DNA from: CG1-02-35-72 sp036170135
GTDB taxonomy: Bacteria; Bacteroidota; Bacteroidia; Flavobacteriales; Flavobacteriaceae
Direction: 5' to 3'
DNA length: 41,417 bases
Assembly (NCBI GenBank): GCA_036170135.1
Contig: JAVHOP010000068.1
Coordinates: forward strand, 1-41,417
In this document: piece after piece, positions 32,950-41,417 of the stretch
How positions within the stretch are numbered: position 1 is the first letter of the stretch
Layout: the number at the start of each line of letters is the position of its first letter
Notes under the pieces: model-generated
What the model saw: the letters and a program-made list of their open reading frames with translations, nothing else
Told to the model about the DNA's origin: nothing
The model's database searches: none
Program-made: the position numbers and the translations under genes

Positions 32950-34257
32950 TTATTTACCGTGATATTTTTTCATATAGCGGTTATACAATTCCGTTTGATG
33001 TGAGTTTAAATTTAGAGCACGACCTTGAATAAAAGCATTTTCAACATGATTTGTTTTCATATCGAGCGCATCGCCAACCGAAACAAAAAGTGTAGCATCT
33101 TTTCCTAATTCTAAACTGCCAATACTGTTGTCCATACCCAAAATTTTGGCGTTATTTAAGGTAATTAAAGAAACACCTTGTTCGTAAGTTAAGCCGTAGC
33201 CAACAGCAGTTCCTGCATAAAAAGGCAAGTTGCGTGTGTTCATACGTTCCATGCCGCCACCTTCGGCTTGTAAGCCAACTAAAAGTCCGGCATCTGTAAG
33301 AATTTTTGGCAAACGATATGGTAAATCAACATCCTCATCTTCACTATTTGGAAGTGAATGTAAGCGCTTTAAAAGTACAGGGATATTATTTTGTTTTAGC
33401 AAATCACTTACTTTATAAGATTCTTCACCGCCAATGATAACCATTTTTTGAATGTGATGATTCAATACAAATTTTACAGCTTCACTAATTTGTTGCGCGT
33501 TATCAGCATTGATAAATAAGCGTTTAGTGCCATTAAATAAACCAGCAACAGACTCATATTTTAGGTTTTTTTCATCAGCTTTTAATTGGCTATAAGCAAA
33601 AGCATTGTTAAAAAAATCACTTAGTTGTTGAATATCTGTAGCGTAGTTTTTGTTGACAACTACTTTGCCGGCATCTGGTCCTCTAAAAGAGCGTCTATCT
33701 GTTGCGGGCCAATTGATATGAACGCCGTCATCTTCTTTTAAAACGGCATCTTCCCAGTTCCAAGCATCAAATTGAACGATTGATGAGGTCCCCGAAATCA
33801 AGCCACCTCTTGGTGTAATTTGTCCCATCAATACACCATTTGGGCGCATCGTTTCAACCACTTTAGATTCTGTATTAAAAGCAATAATACTTCTAACATT
33901 TGGATTTACATCTCCGCGTTCTGCTTCATCAAGCGTTGCTCTAACAGCATCAATTTCTCCAAGACCTAAAGTTGAATTAGGCGCTATAAAACCTGGGTAA
34001 AGATCTTTGCCTGTGGCTTCTATTACAGTTGTATAATTAGTTTTGTTAACCGTTGAGGCATCGCCTACAAAATTTATTTTTCCTTTGTCAAAGCCAATGG
34101 CGCTATTGGTTATTACAGTTCCGTTGCCAATATGGGCGGTCGCTCCAATTATAAGAATGCTTTGAGATTGCTTATTGGCCGGTGTTTGTTGCGAAAATGC
34201 TGAAAATGACAAGATAAGTACGCCAGCAAAAATCGATTTTATATGATTTAATTTCAT
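32950..34257 (-). CDS. Amidohydrolase-like protein, exported, lacking metal ligands
   Basis: A 435-residue protein with a signal peptide (about 1-23, ending LSFSAFSQQ) and an overall amidohydrolase fold: the N-terminal beta domain (ILIIGATAHIGNGTVITNSAIG), a linker, and the C-terminal LELGKDATLFVSVGDAL that closes the small beta domain. At the place where active members have HxH (as in PGFIDxHxH) the sequence is LYPGFIAPNSTLGLGE, and the later histidines and the aspartate of the metal centre are not found either (AGLLVGLQAEGGG takes the place of the usual aspartate strand). It is therefore probably not a metal-dependent hydrolase. It is 11 bases downstream of the 995-residue amidohydrolase gene, so a partner or subunit role is plausible but unproven. 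Confidence 0.82.
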   Translation of the reverse strand: MKLNHIKSIFAGVLILSFSAFSQQTPANKQSQSILIIGATAHIGNGTVITNSAIGFDKGKINFVGDASTVNKTNYTTVIEATGKDLYPGFIAPNSTLGLGEIDAVRATLDEAERGDVNPNVRSIIAFNTESKVVETMRPNGVLMGQITPRGGLISGTSSIVQFDAWNWEDAVLKEDDGVHINWPATDRRSFRGPDAGKVVVNKNYATDIQQLSDFFNNAFAYSQLKADEKNLKYESVAGLFNGTKRLFINADNAQQISEAVKFVLNHHIQKMVIIGGEESYKVSDLLKQNNIPVLLKRLHSLPNSEDEDVDLPYRLPKILTDAGLLVGLQAEGGGMERMNTRNLPFYAGTAVGYGLTYEQGVSLITLNNAKILGMDNSIGSLELGKDATLFVSVGDALDMKTNHVENAFIQGRALNLNSHQTELYNRYMKKYHGK

Positions 34258-34268
34258 GATTTTAAATT

Positions 34269-37256
34269 TTAATTATTGTTTAAATGATACTCAGAAACGG
34301 TTTCACAAGTAAAATATACCTTATCCTTTTTAACTGGAATACGTGTTTTATCGCCACTATTTTTAGCTGACAGCATCATATTTATTAGGGTATTTCTTCT
34401 TTGTTCATCGGCTTTAACCATTTGTTTATCATTATCATAATCAAAATAAATGGTACTTTCAATAATAACTTTTTCTGGATGCGCATAAATTGAAAGAGGA
34501 TTAGCGCTCCAAAGAACGACATCGGCATCTTTGCCAACTTTAAAGCTTCCTAATTTATCGTCTAAGTGTAATAATTTTGCCGGATTTAAGGTTACTAATT
34601 TCCAAGCATCTTCTTCGCTCATATTGCCATATTTCATTGATTTAGCTGCTTCTTGATTGAGTCTTCTAGACATTTCGGCATCGTCAGAATTAATGGCAAC
34701 GGTAAGTCCTACGCTATTCATAATAGAAGCATTAAAAGGAATGGCATCATTAACTTCGTATTTAAATGCCCACCAATCGGAAAATGTAGAAGCACCAACA
34801 CCGTGTTTTTTCATAATGTCGGCAACTTTATAACCTTCTAAAATATGTGTAAAAGTGTTGATTCTAAAATTGAATTTCTCAGCGACTTTCATCAACATAT
34901 TAATTTCGGTTTGAACATAAGAGTGGCAAGTAATAAAGCGCTGACCATTAATGATTTCTGATAATGTTTCGAGCTCTAAATCATAGCGAACAGGCACACC
35001 TGTTTTCTTTAAATCGGCATACTCTTTAGCGCGTGTAAAATAATCCATATAAACTTGCTCAACGCCCATACGGCTTTGAGGATAACGCACATTTTCAGTA
35101 CTTCCCCAATTAGACTGTTTAACATTTTCGCCTAAGGCAAATTTTATAAACTTAGGTTGATTTTTAAGGATAACTTCTTCGGGTAAACTGCCCCATTTTA
35201 GTTTAATGATGGCACTTTGAGCACCGATAGGATTTGCAGAACCGTGTAATAATTGCGATGTGGTAACGCCACCTGCTAAAGTCCTATAAAGACTAATATC
35301 CTCGGGATTAACGACATCTTGCATACGAGCTTCGGCGCTGCTATTGTGGCCACCTTCATTAACACTTTCTAAGGCTATATGTGAGTGTTCGTCTATGATA
35401 CCGTTAGTTAAGTGTTTTCCGGTACCGTCAATAATTAAGGCATTTGTAGCAGCTAGATTTTTACCAATCTTAGCAATTTTTCCGTCTTTTAGCAACACAT
35501 CGGTATTTTTTAAAATGCCATCCTTTTCATTTGTCCAAACCGTTGTGTTTTTAATTAGAATAGTTTGCTGAATAGGTTTTTCGGTATAACCAAACGCCAT
35601 ATTCGGAAAGCTTAGTGGCAAAATATTTAGAGCAACATCTTTGTCTTCTTTCTTGTTATCCGATTTATTTTCGGTGTCGTTTAGTTTTATAAAACTTGCT
35701 GTTGAAGCTTGACCATTAAATAGGGTTGCGATACCTTTTTGGATACCATTATTGGTAACCATGGCGCTAATTCTGTTATAATCAGTCTGATTTAAGGGTT
35801 TAAAATTTAGATTAATCCATCCGTTTTTATAAACCAATTTGGCATCTATTTTTATGGTATCTTGTTTAAGTACAGCACTTGGCGCATCGGCTTTATCGCC
35901 ACTTAAACTTAAACTATAAGTATTATTATCGAGTGTTAGCGTGTAATTACCATTAATTGGAATGATATTTTTATCGTTTACAACATTAATATTTCCTTGT
36001 GTCCAATTTTCATAAAGCACTGTATTTTTATCAAAAATATCACCGGAAGTGATTAAAAAATTCGCCCAAGTGCCATTATTTAACGAACCTATTTGTGATT
36101 GTTGACCGATAAAAGCAGCTGGAGAAGTTGTTAAGGCTTCTAGCGCTTTTGTCTTATCAAGACCATATTCAATAGCTTTTAACAGATTAGTTCTAAAAGT
36201 TTTGGCATCTTTAACGCCATCAAAAGTAAGCGAAAATGAAATATTGTTTTTAGCAAAAGCAGAAGGATTGCCGGGAGCTTGATTCCAACGCAACATATCA
36301 GATAAATCAATTTTTGATGCATCAATTGGATTGCTAACATCAAAAGCATCCGGAAAATTAAGTGGTAAAATATACCGCGCGTTTGTATTTTTAATAGCAT
36401 CAATGCGTTCGTATTCATCGCCACCACCTTTTATAATAAAGCTAAAGTTGAATTCCTTAGCAAGATTTGAAGCGCGTAAATCATTAAATTTTGAGCTGGC
36501 ATCAAATATTTTTGGCAAAGATTCATTGGCAATAAGGGCATCTAAAGAGATGTCGTTCATATTTTTATGAGTTTTATACCAAGAAGCATCATAGAACATT
36601 TGGCGCATTAAAGCAATCATTCCCATTAAGGAGCTTGGATAAGATTGTTTTGAATTAGCAGCGCGTGTAAATCCGAAATTTTGTGAAGCTTTTTTAGAAA
36701 TAACGCGGGTATGGTTGTTATCAAATTCGTTTAAGGCAACCAAAACAGCGCTTCCACGGGCAATAGCATCTTTTTGATTTGATAAAACGACACCAAAACC
36801 TGCTTCAATAAGATTTTTGGCGTCTTTTGATTGGTATTCAAAATCGTCTAAAGCATTTTTATCTGACAAAACATGGTCATTCCAATAATAGCCATCTCTA
36901 GTAGAATCGTATTGTGGACTTCTAAAAAAGCTAAAATCGACTGAATTTGGTTTTTTAATACCAAAATCACTATACAAATCGATAAATGATGGATAAATAA
37001 ATTTACCATTCAAATTGATGATAGTTGTGTTTTTTGGTAATTTAACATCCGCACCAGCGCTAACAACATGACCATCTTTTATCAATAAAGTTCCGTTATT
37101 GATTATTAAAGTGGGCGTAACGTAAATTTTTGCATTCGTAAAAGCGGTGTAGAGATGTGAAGTAGATTTTATTTCCGAGTTTGTTGGGAAATATTCTTGT
37201 GCCTTGAGATTGCTCAAACTGCCGAGCAAGCACAGAAAAATAAAACATTTTTTCAT
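34269..37256 (-). CDS. Two-unit amidohydrolase, exported; only the C-terminal unit is active-looking
   Basis: A 995-residue protein with a signal peptide (about 1-19). Residues 30-430 resemble an amidohydrolase whose HxH place reads SFIDLYSDFGI, so metal ligands are lost. Residues 550-975 form a second, complete-looking unit with His624 and His626 (DEHSHIA), His778 (ITCHSY), His804 (FTHILEGYK) and Asp858 (NSDDAEM), the ligand set of imidazolonepropionase-like enzymes, and the closing KLGSFKVGKDADVVLW. It probably hydrolyses a cyclic amide or peptide-like substrate in the periplasm; substrate unknown. It is followed by the 435-residue paralogue in one operon and ends at a strong terminator. 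The pairing is frequent in flavobacteria. Confidence 0.85.
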   Translation of the reverse strand: MKKCFIFLCLLGSLSNLKAQEYFPTNSEIKSTSHLYTAFTNAKIYVTPTLIINNGTLLIKDGHVVSAGADVKLPKNTTIINLNGKFIYPSFIDLYSDFGIKKPNSVDFSFFRSPQYDSTRDGYYWNDHVLSDKNALDDFEYQSKDAKNLIEAGFGVVLSNQKDAIARGSAVLVALNEFDNNHTRVISKKASQNFGFTRAANSKQSYPSSLMGMIALMRQMFYDASWYKTHKNMNDISLDALIANESLPKIFDASSKFNDLRASNLAKEFNFSFIIKGGGDEYERIDAIKNTNARYILPLNFPDAFDVSNPIDASKIDLSDMLRWNQAPGNPSAFAKNNISFSLTFDGVKDAKTFRTNLLKAIEYGLDKTKALEALTTSPAAFIGQQSQIGSLNNGTWANFLITSGDIFDKNTVLYENWTQGNINVVNDKNIIPINGNYTLTLDNNTYSLSLSGDKADAPSAVLKQDTIKIDAKLVYKNGWINLNFKPLNQTDYNRISAMVTNNGIQKGIATLFNGQASTASFIKLNDTENKSDNKKEDKDVALNILPLSFPNMAFGYTEKPIQQTILIKNTTVWTNEKDGILKNTDVLLKDGKIAKIGKNLAATNALIIDGTGKHLTNGIIDEHSHIALESVNEGGHNSSAEARMQDVVNPEDISLYRTLAGGVTTSQLLHGSANPIGAQSAIIKLKWGSLPEEVILKNQPKFIKFALGENVKQSNWGSTENVRYPQSRMGVEQVYMDYFTRAKEYADLKKTGVPVRYDLELETLSEIINGQRFITCHSYVQTEINMLMKVAEKFNFRINTFTHILEGYKVADIMKKHGVGASTFSDWWAFKYEVNDAIPFNASIMNSVGLTVAINSDDAEMSRRLNQEAAKSMKYGNMSEEDAWKLVTLNPAKLLHLDDKLGSFKVGKDADVVLWSANPLSIYAHPEKVIIESTIYFDYDNDKQMVKADEQRRNTLINMMLSAKNSGDKTRIPVKKDKVYFTCETVSEYHLNNN

Positions 37257-37297
37257 TTTGGTTAAGATTAGTTTGTTGATTTTAGTTTATTAAAGCA

Positions 37298-37305
37298 TAA
37301 AGGTA
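37298..37305 (-). promoter_or_regulatory. Possible -7 element of the amidohydrolase operon
   Basis: The minus strand reads TACCTTTA, one mismatch from TAnnTTTG, with a leader of about 40 bases to the ATG at 37256. No -33 of good quality is visible. Confidence 0.3.
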
Positions 37306-37353
37306 ATCGTTACAATTTTGTAGGTTAGCTTGACTTTAAAAATTAACAATATT

Positions 37354-38436
37354 TTAAGATTCCTTTAACGGATATGTTTGATGATAAGCAATGATTAATT
37401 TTACGATACCATAATAACTTTTTATACCTTCGGGTTGTTTGTTTACTTTTAAAAAATGGTCGTAAAAAGAAGCAAAAATTTTAGTGCTCGGGTTTTGATG
37501 TGCACGCCAAAAGGACTCATTTTCTTGAAGATTTTTATAAACGCCGGGATGAATGGTTTTTGATAACGCTCTACAAGCGGCATTATCGACAAAACTTAAA
37601 TTAGATAGGCTATAACTCAAAGCCGACAGATAACCGGAGTATTGCACAAAAGCATCTTTACTATTAATGCAAGCTAAATAACTTAAAAAATTTGCCTCTT
37701 GCTCGGCGGCATATCCTATTTGATGTGCCATTTCGTGGCAAGCAGTAAAAGGAATAAATGCCGCTACAATTTCACTATTTACCTGAGCTTCGCCCGAAAA
37801 CGGATTATAGTAACCCGAATAGCCCATATAACTTAATGGCACGCTGTAAAAAGACCATTTTATGCTGGGTGTATTATAATTGAATTCAGGCCATTGTTTT
37901 GCAAGTTGCTCATAAGATATAACCGATTGATAAAGCAATTGCTTATTGTTATAAGGTGCGCTTACTTTAACACTATCAACTTTTGATAATGCAATTTGTA
38001 GGCTATTTGCTTTGGCGATAAGTAGCTTGTTTATTAAAATTAAATCACTGGTATTTAGTGTTTTTAAATCTAAATTTAAGCTTTCGGATAAGGGAATTTT
38101 CGAATAATTAAAACCCCAAAATAAGTAAAAGCAAAATGGCATCACCGTAATGATGCCAAATAATTTTATAAAGAAAGAAAGACTGTTTTTTTTAATGTTC
38201 TTAACCCATTTTATAAAGATGTAAATAAAATAAACGCCAATAATTGCATAAAACAAATCGCCTACAGAAAATGAAGTCCACCCAAAAAGATGGCGTTGAA
38301 ATTTTGAAAATGGCACGTAAAAAAAATGGTAGTAGGTTGTTTGATTGCCGCTTAAATGTGATAAAAGATAATTTACAGCAAAAATTTGCGTTATAAATAA
38401 ACCTAAAATTAGCCAAAATAGATGAATTTTTTTCAT
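37354..38436 (-). CDS. DUF3810 membrane protein with a HExxH motif
   Basis: A 360-residue protein matching DUF3810. Three N-terminal transmembrane segments are apparent (about 8-25, 58-77 and 92-108), followed by a large domain that contains TACHEMAHQIGYAAEQEANF. His234, Glu235 and His238 form the zinc-protease HExxH motif and a downstream glutamate in EQEAN could be the third ligand, so the protein is likely a membrane-bound metallopeptidase. Its substrate is unknown and the family has no established function that I know of. It is divergent from dnaB with 128 bases between starts, and stands 97 bases upstream of the amidohydrolase operon on the same strand. Confidence 0.85.
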   Translation of the reverse strand: MKKIHLFWLILGLFITQIFAVNYLLSHLSGNQTTYYHFFYVPFSKFQRHLFGWTSFSVGDLFYAIIGVYFIYIFIKWVKNIKKNSLSFFIKLFGIITVMPFCFYLFWGFNYSKIPLSESLNLDLKTLNTSDLILINKLLIAKANSLQIALSKVDSVKVSAPYNNKQLLYQSVISYEQLAKQWPEFNYNTPSIKWSFYSVPLSYMGYSGYYNPFSGEAQVNSEIVAAFIPFTACHEMAHQIGYAAEQEANFLSYLACINSKDAFVQYSGYLSALSYSLSNLSFVDNAACRALSKTIHPGVYKNLQENESFWRAHQNPSTKIFASFYDHFLKVNKQPEGIKSYYGIVKLIIAYHQTYPLKES

Positions 38437-38532
38437 AAAAATAAAAGCGTTAAATTAGAAAAGTTTTGGTTATGAACATTATTTTTTCTTTATTAACATC
38501 TAGATGTGTAAAATATTGATTGGGATAAACAC

Positions 38533-38560
38533 TTATAATAGCATTAAAAAATTACATTTG
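38533..38560 (+). promoter_or_regulatory. dnaB promoter with the -7 element next to the start codon
   Basis: TTA (38533-38535), a 17-base spacer and TACATTTG (38553-38560), the last a full match to TAnnTTTG. The element ends 4 bases before the dnaB ATG (38565), so the transcript is probably leaderless or has a leader of a few bases. Confidence 0.5.
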
Positions 38561-38564
38561 TGTA

Positions 38565-40085
38565 ATGGAAAATTTAAAGAAAATAAAACCGCAAATCCGC
38601 AGTAATTCGGCAGTTATAAATTTAGAGTCAGGCAAATTACCACCACAAGCTCTCGATTTAGAAGAAGCCGTTTTAGGCGCTATGATGATTGATAAAAAAG
38701 GTATTGATGATGTTATTGATATGTTACATCCCGAGGCTTTTTACAAAGAATCAAATCAACGTATTTATAAAGCTATTTATATTTTATTTGAATCGGCGCA
38801 ACCCATAGATTTACTAACGGTTTCTAACCAACTAAAATCACAAGGCGATTTAGATTTTGTGGGTGGCGATTTTTATTTGATTAGCCTTACTCAAAAAGTA
38901 GCATCGTCGGCTCATATTGAATATCATGCTCGTATAATTCTCCAAAAATATATTCAACGCCGGTTGATTACTATCTCAAATGAAATTATTCAAGAATCAT
39001 ACGATGAAACCGTAGATGTTTTTGATTTGCTCGATGATGCCGAAAGTAAAATATTTGAGGTTACACAAGGAAATATTAAAAAGAGTTCAGAAGACGCCTA
39101 TAGTTTGGTGAAACAAGCCATTGATAAAATTGAGGAAATTTCAGTCCAAAAAGGGATGAGTGGCGTTCAATCTGGTTTTAATAAAATTGATGATGTTACT
39201 TCGGGATGGCAACCATCCGATTTAATTATTATTGCTGCAAGACCAGGTATGGGTAAAACTGCTTTTGTCATGTCTATGGCAAAAAATATTGCGATAAATT
39301 CTAAAAAAGGCGTTGCTATTTTTTCACTCGAAATGAGCTCAGTTCAATTGATTACACGTATGATTTCAAGTGAAACCAATTTGCCTTCCGAAAAATTAAG
39401 AAAAGGAAATTTAATGGCTCACGAGTGGGAACAACTCAACGTGAAAGTTAAAGATTTATCAAATGCCCCAATTTATATTGATGATACGCCATCTTTATCA
39501 ATTTTTGACTTACGTGCCAAAGCGCGTCGTTTGGTATCACAGCACGATATTAAAATTATCATTATTGATTATTTGCAGTTAATGACTTCTGGAGCCAATA
39601 ATAAAACTGGAAATCGCGAACAAGAAATTTCAACTATTTCTAGAAATCTGAAAGCTTTAGCTAAGGAATTAGAAATTCCTGTCATTGCCTTATCACAATT
39701 ATCGCGTGCCGTTGAAACGCGTGGTGGCTCAAAACGCCCTTTGTTGTCCGATTTGCGTGAATCGGGAGCTATTGAACAAGATGCTGATATTGTTTCATTT
39801 ATTTACCGTCCAGAATACTATCAATTGACAGAATGGGATGATGACGCCCGTACTAATTGTGAAGGTCAAGCCGAATTTATTATCGCTAAACATCGCAATG
39901 GTGGTTTAGAAAATGTTCGCTTAAAATTTACGAGTCGTTTAGCCCAATTTTCAAATTTGGAAGAAGAGTATGGAACGGAATTCCAATCTAAAATGAATGA
40001 ATTTAATGTTTCAAAACACTCTGTTATGCCAAATGAAGCTTTTGGAGATGACAGTTATGAAAACGAAAATGAGGTTCCTTTTTAA
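38565..40085 (+). CDS. dnaB: Replicative DNA helicase DnaB
   Basis: DnaB is the hexameric helicase that unwinds DNA at the replication fork. The 506 residues have the N-terminal primase-binding domain (about 25-130, ALDLEEAVLGAMMIDKKG) and the RecA-like ATPase domain: Walker A RPGMGKT (226-232, Lys231), FSLEMSSVQLITRM, the Walker B region IIIIDYLQLM, ALSQLSRAVETRG and LRESGAIEQDADIVSFIYRPE. No intein is present. The N-terminus MENLKKIKPQIR matches what I recall from flavobacterial DnaB, which supports the ATG at 38565 even though it is very near the promoter. The secreted protein gene follows after 19 bases. Divergent from the DUF3810 gene. Confidence 0.96.
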   Translation: MENLKKIKPQIRSNSAVINLESGKLPPQALDLEEAVLGAMMIDKKGIDDVIDMLHPEAFYKESNQRIYKAIYILFESAQPIDLLTVSNQLKSQGDLDFVGGDFYLISLTQKVASSAHIEYHARIILQKYIQRRLITISNEIIQESYDETVDVFDLLDDAESKIFEVTQGNIKKSSEDAYSLVKQAIDKIEEISVQKGMSGVQSGFNKIDDVTSGWQPSDLIIIAARPGMGKTAFVMSMAKNIAINSKKGVAIFSLEMSSVQLITRMISSETNLPSEKLRKGNLMAHEWEQLNVKVKDLSNAPIYIDDTPSLSIFDLRAKARRLVSQHDIKIIIIDYLQLMTSGANNKTGNREQEISTISRNLKALAKELEIPVIALSQLSRAVETRGGSKRPLLSDLRESGAIEQDADIVSFIYRPEYYQLTEWDDDARTNCEGQAEFIIAKHRNGGLENVRLKFTSRLAQFSNLEEEYGTEFQSKMNEFNVSKHSVMPNEAFGDDSYENENEVPF

Positions 40086-40104
40086 TCAAATTAAAGGTTT
40101 ATAA

Positions 40105-41370
40105 ATGTCTAAACTAGCTATAATTTTTACCTTTTTTTTATGTCTGACATTTAAAAGTGTTTTGGCGTCGTATATTCTCATTCCGATGGATGCAGAAACA
40201 CAACAAAATCATCTAAAAGCTTATGGTGTCACTTTTTTATCATTGCAAGAACAACATAAAGTACAATGGTTATTAAATTATAGAGGGGGCTCATTTTTAT
40301 TAGAAGACCTTAAATTTATAAGAGATGCTTGCACGGTTAGAGGTATTTCTTTTGAGGTCATTAGTGATCAAAAAGCATTGTCGATTTTAGAAGAAATTAA
40401 AAGTCCTTCTCAAAATATGGATGCTGTAATTCTTGAAAAAGCGCCAAAAATTGCGGTATATTCTCCTAAAGAAAAAAAACCTTGGGATGACGCTGTAACA
40501 ATGGTTTTAACCTATGCCGAAATTCCCTATACCGTAATTTACGATGAAGAAATTTTAAATGATGACTTATTAAAATATGAATGGTTGCATATTCATCACG
40601 AAGATTTTACAGGACAATATGGAAAGTTTTATGGCGCATACCGTACAGCGCCTTGGTATTTAGATGAAAAATTTGGAGCAGAAGCTTTAGCTAAAAAGCT
40701 TGGCTATAATAAAGTCTCACTAGAAAAATTAGCCGTTGCTAAACGTATTAAAGAGTTTGTAATTGGAGGTGGATTCCTTTTCGCCATGTGCTCTGCAACA
40801 GATAGTTTTGATATTGCCTTATCTGCCGATGGTGTTGATATTTGTGAGCCGATGTTTGATGGCGATCCCGCAACACCTAATTATCAAGATAAAATCGATT
40901 TTTCAAAAACCTTGGCTTTTACAAACTATACTTTAGAACGCAATCCATTGGTTTACGAATACGCTTCAATTGATATGACTACAAAGAGAAATATATTAAG
41001 AACAGAAGATTATTTTACACTTAAAGATTTTTCGGCAAAATGGGATCCAGTGGCTAGTATGTTGTGTCAAAATCACACGCAATTAGTTAAGGGATTTATG
41101 GGGCAAACTACTGCTTTTGATAGCAATACCATTAAACCAACCGTTTTGGTGATGGGCGAAAATCAGGTAAATGGCGAAGCTAAATATATTCACGGTATAG
41201 AAGGAAAAGGCATGTTTACCTTTTATGGCGGTCATGACCCAGAAGATTATCAACACAGGGTGGGCGACCCAAAAACCGAAATGGCATTACACCCAAATTC
41301 GCCTGGTTACCGACTTATTTTAAACAACATTCTGTTTCCTGCAGCTCAAAAGAAAAAACAGAAAACCTAA
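40105..41370 (+). CDS. Secreted protein of the flavobacterial family labelled 'asparagine synthetase B'
   Basis: A 421-residue protein with a signal peptide (about 1-21, IIFTFFLCLTFKSVLA) and the conserved start SYILIPMDAETQQNHLKAYG, LLNYRGGSFLL. In databases this family often carries the name asparagine synthetase B, but I see neither an N-terminal nucleophile glutaminase (no Cys2) nor the SGGxDS motif of the ATP-pyrophosphatase domain, and the protein is exported. Residues 112-250 (PKIAVYSPKEKKPWDDAVTM, GGGFLFAMCSATDSFDIAL) resemble a class I glutamine-amidotransferase-like fold with a nucleophile-elbow cysteine; this is inference. It lies 19 bases after dnaB, probably by read-through. Function unknown. 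Confidence 0.8.
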   Translation: MSKLAIIFTFFLCLTFKSVLASYILIPMDAETQQNHLKAYGVTFLSLQEQHKVQWLLNYRGGSFLLEDLKFIRDACTVRGISFEVISDQKALSILEEIKSPSQNMDAVILEKAPKIAVYSPKEKKPWDDAVTMVLTYAEIPYTVIYDEEILNDDLLKYEWLHIHHEDFTGQYGKFYGAYRTAPWYLDEKFGAEALAKKLGYNKVSLEKLAVAKRIKEFVIGGGFLFAMCSATDSFDIALSADGVDICEPMFDGDPATPNYQDKIDFSKTLAFTNYTLERNPLVYEYASIDMTTKRNILRTEDYFTLKDFSAKWDPVASMLCQNHTQLVKGFMGQTTAFDSNTIKPTVLVMGENQVNGEAKYIHGIEGKGMFTFYGGHDPEDYQHRVGDPKTEMALHPNSPGYRLILNNILFPAAQKKKQKT

Positions 41371-41417
41371 TAGCAAAAGTTTTATTTGTAAATTTTTTAC
41401 TATTAATTATTTGGGTT

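Noticed and set aside
36331..36570. Plus-strand open frames opposite the 995-residue amidohydrolase
   Set aside because: They are antisense shadows of a strong coding region without promoter or homology.
1..41417. tRNA, rRNA, CRISPR array, toxin-antitoxin pair, restriction or other defence system
   Set aside because: No repeat-spacer structure, no tRNA-like cloverleaf and no matching protein families were found on either strand by reading; a tRNAscan or defence-finder run was not possible.

Overview
The window is an AT-rich chromosomal segment from a member of the Bacteroidota, almost certainly Flavobacteriaceae. The evidence is the gene families present (DUF3276/PUR, DUF4290, DUF3822, DUF3810, OstA-like, flavobacterial-type DnaJ and MurA) and a recurring promoter -7 element TAnnTTFG-type, written TAnnTTTG, which is the Bacteroidota housekeeping consensus. 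I cannot name the genus. I see no rRNA, tRNA, CRISPR array, prophage or defence island. About 30 genes are intact or nearly so, one gene runs off the left edge (M14 peptidase), one is cut by a 100-N assembly gap (yidC), and one is a dead IS982 transposase.

Layout. 1-2577: a secreted M14 zinc carboxypeptidase and a PUR-domain nucleic-acid-binding protein, both on the minus strand. 2578-2677: scaffold gap inside yidC. 4013-10160: plus-strand block of uvrD/pcrA, DUF4290, murA, grpE and dnaJ. 10157-12253: minus-strand operon of a two-TM protein, DUF3822 and rsmD, divergent from a RecD/Pif1-type helicase gene that is followed by an acyltransferase gene. 14350-15168: YwbE-like and YceI-like genes on the minus strand. 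15169-16296: the only long stretch without an intact gene, filled by an IS982-family relic with recognisable terminal inverted repeats. 16297-23366: glycogen cluster glgA-glgC-glgB followed by a cytoplasmic GH31 alpha-glucosidase. 23446-24003: a membrane-anchored TlpA-type thioredoxin. 24005-32885: minus-strand run, in transcription order SpoU rRNA methyltransferase, M48 CAAX-type protease, RelA/SpoT, then Fur-family regulator, purA, OstA-like protein and class III aminotransferase. 32950-38436: two secreted amidohydrolase genes and a DUF3810 membrane protein, minus strand. 38565-41370: dnaB and a secreted protein of the family usually labelled 'asparagine synthetase B'.

How they work together. 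Most of the window is housekeeping: envelope synthesis (murA, yidC, OstA-like), protein folding (grpE-dnaJ), DNA replication and repair (uvrD, RecD-like, dnaB), ribosome modification (rsmD, SpoU), stringent response, and purine synthesis. The glycogen cluster encodes ADP-glucose formation, chain elongation and branching, with a GH31 enzyme as the only breakdown candidate here.

I did not find a convincing undescribed multi-gene system. The most rewarding oddities are small: promoter -7 elements lying 4 to 5 bases before start codons (dnaB, SpoU), a terminator whose loop overlaps the next promoter, a start-codon correction for the RecD-like helicase, a three-unit amidohydrolase pair in which only one unit keeps metal ligands, repeats and palindromes around the fur promoter, and the IS relic placed directly upstream of glgA.
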